Under the pieces are notes generated by a model, which saw nothing but the letters and a program-made list of their open reading frames with translations, was not told the DNA's origin and searched no databases. Made by a program: the position numbers and the translations under genes. Positions 30,848-34,718 of a DNA stretch of 34,718 nucleotides are shown piece after piece (the stretch's first letter is position 1; each line of letters begins with the position of its first letter). This DNA is from Ruminococcaceae bacterium UBA1404 (lineage in GTDB: Bacteria > Bacillota > Clostridia > Oscillospirales > Ruminococcaceae): contig DBQC01000015.1 of the NCBI GenBank assembly GCA_002305075.1, positions 1 to 34,718 on the forward strand. The letters are read 5' to 3'.

Positions 30848-31522
30848 TTATCTGCCGTGGCGGTCCTGATATTTGCGCTGGGCGGCCCGCCACTGCCGGC
30901 GCTGCCGGCCGTAGCGCATTTGGTTTTTAAGCCAGCCTAAAAAATCGTCGCCAAAAAAGAGCAGAAAGTTCACAATAGAGGCCAGCATGGCTGCCCGTCC
31001 GGCCCAGTTGGCCGCTAAGAAGCTAAGGGCATACATGGCCCAGGCAAAATAGCCCAGGTATTTAACCTTGATGGGGAACAAAAACATCAGCAGCACTTCC
31101 ATCTCGGGAAAGAGGTAGGCAAAGGCCAAAAAGAGCGACAGATGCAGATAGGTGGCGGTGCCGTAGCCGGTGATCATGGCCGCCGCAACGGCGCCCACCA
31201 TGCCGCAGAGATAATAAAAGGTAAACGAGCCGCTGCCCCAATATTGCTCTAAGGCGTTGCCCACCCAGTAGAGAAAATACAGGCTGAGCAGCATGGAGAG
31301 CACCGAGGCGCTGCCCTCGGGGATAAAAACAAAGGTGATCAGCCGCCAAATCTGTCCGCTGAGCACCGCCGGCCGGGATAAAGAAAGCAGCCGCACCACG
31401 CTGTTGCCCGTAAAAAGCGGCAGCAGATAGACCACCATCATGGTGCAGGTAACATAGAGCATCAAATTGGGAATGCCCCCGGTGCGGGCAAACTTATGCT
31501 GGAGATTGCGTACAAACTTCAT
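30848..31522 (-). CDS. Rhomboid-like membrane protein lacking the catalytic Ser motif
   Basis: A 224-residue membrane protein with six hydrophobic segments. GQIWRLITFVFIPEG and YWVGNALEQYWGSGSFTFYY match the rhomboid first-loop and second-segment pattern. The catalytic GxSG in the fourth segment is not present: the corresponding stretch reads MITGYGTATYLHLSLFLAFA, and the His of the second segment is also missing. It is therefore probably a degenerate (non-proteolytic) rhomboid, a group common in clostridia. ATG 31522 has GAGGTGAGG upstream. The C-terminal tail (about 200-224) is strongly basic. Confidence 0.85.
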   Translation of the reverse strand: MKFVRNLQHKFARTGGIPNLMLYVTCTMMVVYLLPLFTGNSVVRLLSLSRPAVLSGQIWRLITFVFIPEGSASVLSMLLSLYFLYWVGNALEQYWGSGSFTFYYLCGMVGAVAAAMITGYGTATYLHLSLFLAFAYLFPEMEVLLMFLFPIKVKYLGYFAWAMYALSFLAANWAGRAAMLASIVNFLLFFGDDFLGWLKNQMRYGRQRRQWRAAQRKYQDRHGR

Positions 31523-31638
31523 GGCCTCACCTCGTATTAAAGCGGCAGGACGCCTGTATTAAGCTTTGCTTAGAATTAAAGTTAAGTATAGCGAACAAAT
31601 ATGAGCAAATTGTGACCATGCGCCCCTTTATTTGCCGC

Positions 31639-32517
31639 TTATCGCCGCACTGCCAAACAAAAGCCCATGCCCCCGGGTGGCGCAAAGGGCCGGTCGGGAA
31701 AGGCGGCGTTATAATGGGCAAAGTGCTGCCGGGCCAGCGCACGGGGCTCCAGATGGTCGTAAATCAACAGACCGTGGCGCTCCAACAGCCGGGTAAGACC
31801 GTCGTAGCTAAAGCGGTAAAGGGGGCTGCCCGGTTCTTGGGGGGCGGCCTCGGGGCGGGTGGGATAATCGAGCGCCACGGCGCTGCCCGGAGCCAGCAGC
31901 GGGCTTAGCCGGGCAAAAAAGTCGTTTAGCTCGCCCTCGCCCATATCGAAGGTCAGGCCGGTCAGGCTGACAAAGCTGCGGGCGTCCGGCTCAAAGCCGG
32001 GACAGGCTGCCACCACCGCCGGCCATATGTGAGAGCGTATATCGGCGGCGGCATAGCGCAAGCCGGCCGGGGCATCCAGCCCTAACTCGGCCACCCGGCG
32101 GCGCTTATCCATAACCGCAAGGGGCTGGTCAATCTCCACCACCAGCAAATCCTTTGCCCAGTGGGGCAGGCGGTGGGCGAAGCTGCCAAGCCCTGCGCCA
32201 AAAATGAGATATTGGCGGGTGCCCAGCAAAGCGGCATTTTCCAGCATATGCTCGGCAAAAACAGCCCGGCTCAAATAGACAGGACCCAATCGACGGCGCA
32301 CCAGCCGGTCGAGGGCATCGGCCCGGTCGGTGCCGTCCAAAGGCCGCATAAGACCGGCTGTGAGCAGGATGCCCCCAGCCAGCGCCTCGTATTCCTCGCC
32401 CAGCAGCCCTCGGGCCAGATTATCGCGAAAAATGGCCGCATCCTCGGCCCCCTCCAGGCTTTCCATGTGGTAGGCACGCACAAAGGCGCCCACCAAAGCT
32501 GCGGCCGACTGGCTCAT
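31639..32517 (-). CDS. Class I SAM-dependent methyltransferase, LCMT (PPM) family
   Basis: A 292-residue protein of the leucine-carboxyl-methyltransferase-like family. Evidence: the N-terminal RRRLGPVYLSRAVFAEHML, the SAM loop YLIFGAGLGSFAHRLP, VVEIDQP with the acidic ribose contact, and FVSLTGLTFDMGEGEL in the fourth-strand region. The real substrate is unknown; some homologues act on carboxyl groups of natural products. Its ATG overlaps the GNAT stop as ATGA. Confidence 0.85.
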   Translation of the reverse strand: MSQSAAALVGAFVRAYHMESLEGAEDAAIFRDNLARGLLGEEYEALAGGILLTAGLMRPLDGTDRADALDRLVRRRLGPVYLSRAVFAEHMLENAALLGTRQYLIFGAGLGSFAHRLPHWAKDLLVVEIDQPLAVMDKRRRVAELGLDAPAGLRYAAADIRSHIWPAVVAACPGFEPDARSFVSLTGLTFDMGEGELNDFFARLSPLLAPGSAVALDYPTRPEAAPQEPGSPLYRFSYDGLTRLLERHGLLIYDHLEPRALARQHFAHYNAAFPDRPFAPPGGMGFCLAVRR

Positions 32518-32966
32518 GGCAGCCTTAGCAGCATGTCCACATGGGGTATGCCGTCCTCGGGGTAAACCTCGGACACCGGCTCAAAGCCCACCGAGCCGTA
32601 GAGCCCGGTTAAATGGGCCTGTGCCTGGATAAAGATTTCGCACGCACCAAACTGTGCAGCGGCATAATTGATGGCCTGTTTGAGCATGGGACGGGACAGA
32701 CCCTGTCCCCGGTGGGACGGCGCCACCACCACCCGCCCGATAGAGGCGTATTCGGGGTGAACGGTGCCCTTTGGCAGAATGCGCAGGCAGCCGATGAGAG
32801 TTTGGGCAGAGTTATACACCAGCATATGGTGGCCCTGGGGGTCGTTGCCGTCGGGGTCGAGGTAGGGGCAGGTTTGCTCCACCACAAATACCTCGCTGCG
32901 CAATTTAAGCAGGCTGTAAAGCTCCCCGAGGCCGAGCGCCTCAAAAGGTTTGATGACGGTTTTCAT
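32514..32966 (-). CDS. GNAT-family N-acetyltransferase, ElaA-like
   Basis: A 150-residue acetyltransferase. Family marks: LRSEVFVVEQTCPYLDPDGN near the N-terminus, HHMLVYNSAQTLIGCLRILP, ASIGRVVVAPSHRGQGLSRP containing the CoA-binding RxxGxG/A loop, and the C-terminal LYGSVGFEPVSEVYPEDGIP. This is the ElaA pattern. The substrate is unknown. ATG 32966 has AAAGGTG 9 bases upstream. It is cotranscribed with the LCMT gene and divergent from a TetR regulator. Confidence 0.88.
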   Translation of the reverse strand: MKTVIKPFEALGLGELYSLLKLRSEVFVVEQTCPYLDPDGNDPQGHHMLVYNSAQTLIGCLRILPKGTVHPEYASIGRVVVAPSHRGQGLSRPMLKQAINYAAAQFGACEIFIQAQAHLTGLYGSVGFEPVSEVYPEDGIPHVDMLLRLP

Positions 32967-32996
32967 GGGTTCACACCTTTTAGGTTTTATGGGGCT

Positions 32997-33025
32997 ACTT
33001 TACCACAAACTGCCGTCCGGCGCAA
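32997..33025 (-). promoter_or_regulatory. Promoter of the GNAT-LCMT operon
   Basis: TTGCGC (33025-33020), 17-base spacer, TAAAGT (33002-32997) on the - strand; start near 32990, 24 bases before the ATG. Confidence 0.6.
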
Positions 33026-33075
33026 CCTTGCAACGGGCACGAAACGCCGATTAGACAAAATCTTCACACACCCTA

Positions 33076-33104
33076 TTGACTTTTTAGCACATCCGTGCTG
33101 AAAT
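33076..33104 (+). promoter_or_regulatory. Promoter of the TetR gene
   Basis: TTGACT (33076-33081), 17-base spacer, TGAAAT (33099-33104, weak -10). Start near 33111, very close to the ATG at 33121. Confidence 0.55.
33086..33099. promoter_or_regulatory. Possible TetR operator
   Basis: AGCAC, ATCC, GTGCT is a perfect inverted repeat inside the spacer of the TetR promoter. TetR proteins commonly bind such palindromes to repress themselves. It is short, so chance is possible. Confidence 0.4.
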
Positions 33105-33120
33105 AGGAGAATAAGGGGGT

Positions 33121-33663
33121 ATGCCCGTGAGAAAGGACATAAAACAGCAAATTTTGGAGGCGGCCAGAACCCAGTTTGCCGCCAATGGCTACAACGCCGT
33201 TTCTATGCGTGCCATTGCCGATGCGGTGGGCATTTCGGTGGGTAATCTCACCTACCATTTCCGACGCAAAGAGGATTTGGCCGAGGCCGTGCTGGCCCAG
33301 CAGATGGAAAACTATAAAAAGCCCGAACCGGCCACCACGCTGGTGGATCTTAACGACTTTTTTATGCGCATTTTGAACCAGCAGGAAGAGGGCGACGACT
33401 TTTGGAGCGGTGTGGGCAAGCTGGCCGAAGCCTCGCCGGCGGTGATGGAGATGCGTCAGCGACAGCTTATGGACCTTAAAGAGGCGCTGGAGGAGACCTT
33501 TCGCAACCTGCGCAACGCCGGCCTGATTAAGCGGGACGCCTTTCCCGACCAGACGCCCTGCCTGGTGGAGATTATGATGGCCCTGTGCGTCAACGGCACG
33601 GTCATCGGCGAGATGGACCGCCTTAAATGCCTGTGGAGCCTAATCTATCCCATTTTGCGATAA
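33121..33663 (+). CDS. TetR/AcrR-family transcriptional regulator
   Basis: A 180-residue regulator. The N-terminal DNA-binding domain is clear: IKQQILEAARTQFAANGYNA, then SMRAIADAVGISVGNLTYHF and RRKEDLAEAVL (helix-turn-helix about 28-47). The C-terminal domain (about 60-180), with the PCLVEIMMALCVNG region, would bind an unknown ligand. The gene has few neighbours on its strand; the divergent GNAT-LCMT operon 154 bases away is the natural target candidate. ATG 33121 has AGGAGAATAAGGGGG upstream. Confidence 0.92.
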   Translation: MPVRKDIKQQILEAARTQFAANGYNAVSMRAIADAVGISVGNLTYHFRRKEDLAEAVLAQQMENYKKPEPATTLVDLNDFFMRILNQQEEGDDFWSGVGKLAEASPAVMEMRQRQLMDLKEALEETFRNLRNAGLIKRDAFPDQTPCLVEIMMALCVNGTVIGEMDRLKCLWSLIYPILR

Positions 33664-33844
33664 GTCCCTCCTTTTTGGGGGGATTCGGAACGAAAGGGCG
33701 TCAATTTCATAAGATGGTATGTAGCTCAGCCTTAAGTTCTGCGCAAAAGCTTGGTTGCCCTGTCTCCTTTTTCTAAACAGCGTCGAGTTTTTTCGGCAAG
33801 GTCTCCAAGAATGACGCAAAATAGACATACTGGCGGCCTTAAGG

Positions 33845-33873
33845 TTGTCTTTAGCTAAGTTAAGCGGTATAAT
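33845..33873 (+). promoter_or_regulatory. Promoter of pckG
   Basis: TTGTCT (33845-33850), 17-base spacer, TATAAT (33868-33873); start near 33880, about 80 bases before the ATG. The remainder of 33664-33844 shows no gene or strong hairpin. Confidence 0.75.
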
Positions 33874-33959
33874 AATATATGTGCGTGCCCCGATAGGCCC
33901 GATTTTTGGGGAACTGGCGCAACAATTCACAGCGTATTTCTGAAAGGGGATAAAAGGTG

Positions 33960-34718
33960 ATGACCTCCAACAAGACCGTACTGGATTGGGTGGACGAGTG
34001 TGTGGCCCTATGCAGGCCGGATAAAGTGGTGTGGATCGACGGCAGCGAGGCCCAGCTTGATGAACTTAGACAGGAAGCGCTTGCCACCGGCGAGCTGATC
34101 GCTCTCAACCCCGAGAAGCACCCGGGATGCTATCTGCACCGCAGCCATCCTGAAGATGTGGCCCGTGTGGAGCACCGCACCTTTATCTGCACCCGCCATC
34201 AGGCCGATGCCGGCCCCAACAACAACTGGATTGAAAAGGACGAGGCTTACGCCACCCTGCGCACCCTTTACGACGGCTGCATGGTAGGCCGCACTATGTA
34301 TGTGGTGCCCTTTTTGATGGGCCCCTATGGTTCGCCTTATTCCAAGGCGGGCGTAGAGATTACCGACAGCATTTATGTCACGGTGTCCATGGCCATTATG
34401 GCCCGGGTGGGCAGCCGTGTGTTTGAAGAACTCGGCGACTCCAACGACTGGGTGCGCTGCCTGCACGCCAAGGCCGACCTGGATCCCGAGAAACGCTATA
34501 TCTGCCACTTCCCCGAGGACAACGCCGTCTGGAGCATCAACTCGGGTTATGGCGGCAACGCCCTTATGGGCAAAAAGTGCTTTGCGCTGCGCATTGCCTC
34601 CTATCAGGCCCTCAACGAGGGCTGGATGGCCGAGCATATGCTCATCCTGGGCCTGCAGAATCCCCAGGGCGAGGTCCGCTATCTTGCCGCCGCTTTCCCC
34701 TCCGCCTGCGGCAAGACC
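33960..34718 (+). CDS. pckG: Phosphoenolpyruvate carboxykinase (GTP), 3' end beyond window
   Basis: PckG interconverts oxaloacetate plus GTP with PEP plus CO2 and GDP, and in gut anaerobes often runs in the carboxylating direction. 253 codons are visible. Motifs: MTSNKTVLDWVDECVALCRP, the substrate region YVVPFLMGPYGSPYSKAGVE, DNAVWSINSGYGGNALMGKK with NSGYGGN, and the phosphate loop FPSACGKT right at the window edge. The C-terminal half, with the guanine-binding site, is missing because the window ends. ATG 33960 is used (a GTG precedes it), with GAAAGGGG upstream. It has its own promoter. Confidence 0.95.
   Translation, partial: MTSNKTVLDWVDECVALCRPDKVVWIDGSEAQLDELRQEALATGELIALNPEKHPGCYLHRSHPEDVARVEHRTFICTRHQADAGPNNNWIEKDEAYATLRTLYDGCMVGRTMYVVPFLMGPYGSPYSKAGVEITDSIYVTVSMAIMARVGSRVFEELGDSNDWVRCLHAKADLDPEKRYICHFPEDNAVWSINSGYGGNALMGKKCFALRIASYQALNEGWMAEHMLILGLQNPQGEVRYLAAAFPSACGKT

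Overview
The window looks like a chromosome segment of a GC-rich clostridial Firmicute, most likely an Oscillospiraceae/Ruminococcaceae gut anaerobe (inference). Support: a DUF4368-type large serine recombinase, a DUF6054 protein, a DUF1292 protein, a ThiT transporter under a TPP riboswitch, a GTP-type PEP carboxykinase, an rpmH-rnpA-yidD-yidC-jag block and clean sigma-A type promoters. No rRNA, tRNA or CRISPR array was seen.

Layout. 1-1.77 kb: 3' end of an integrated conjugative-type element, with the recombinase cut by the left window edge. 2.2-7.1 kb (- strand): a complete branched-chain amino acid ABC transporter operon, livJ-H-M-G-F. It is preceded by a consensus promoter, a 33-codon leader peptide that is half Ile/Val/Leu, and mutually exclusive antiterminator and terminator hairpins. 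7.4-9.3 kb: DUF6054, a nitroreductase, then TPP riboswitch plus thiT. 9.8-14.9 kb: dusB, a convergent pair of small YbjN-like proteins, an amidohydrolase and a HlyC/CorC-family membrane protein. 15-19 kb (- strand): a secreted anchored protein and a WbpD/B/E-like trio for an acetamido-amino uronic acid nucleotide sugar. 19.2-25.9 kb: guaB, tcdA with a 6S-like RNA upstream, DUF1292, a cyclophilin lipoprotein, an unrecognised three-gene cluster, a small export protein and a flippase. 27.5-30.8 kb: the rpmH-to-jag block. 30.8-34.7 kb: a degenerate rhomboid, a GNAT and LCMT pair divergent from a TetR regulator, and the start of pckG, cut by the right edge.

Six intergenic regions between 1.8 and 21.2 kb hold mosaic repeats built from a shared set of strong hairpin modules in different orders and orientations; one lies inside the nucleotide-sugar operon. 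None was seen from 21.3 kb onward.

The most notable item is the liv leader (6906-7119). The sequence gives promoter, ribosome site, a peptide with an 11-of-12 Ile/Leu/Val run, an antiterminator overlapping the leader stop codon, and a terminator whose 5' arm the antiterminator captures. That is a full ribosome-mediated attenuator for branched-chain amino acid uptake, in a phylum where T-boxes and CodY are the usual regulators. Other second-look items are the hairpin mosaics, the three-gene cluster at 23.6-25.2 kb, probable CTG starts and the 6S-like RNA next to tcdA.
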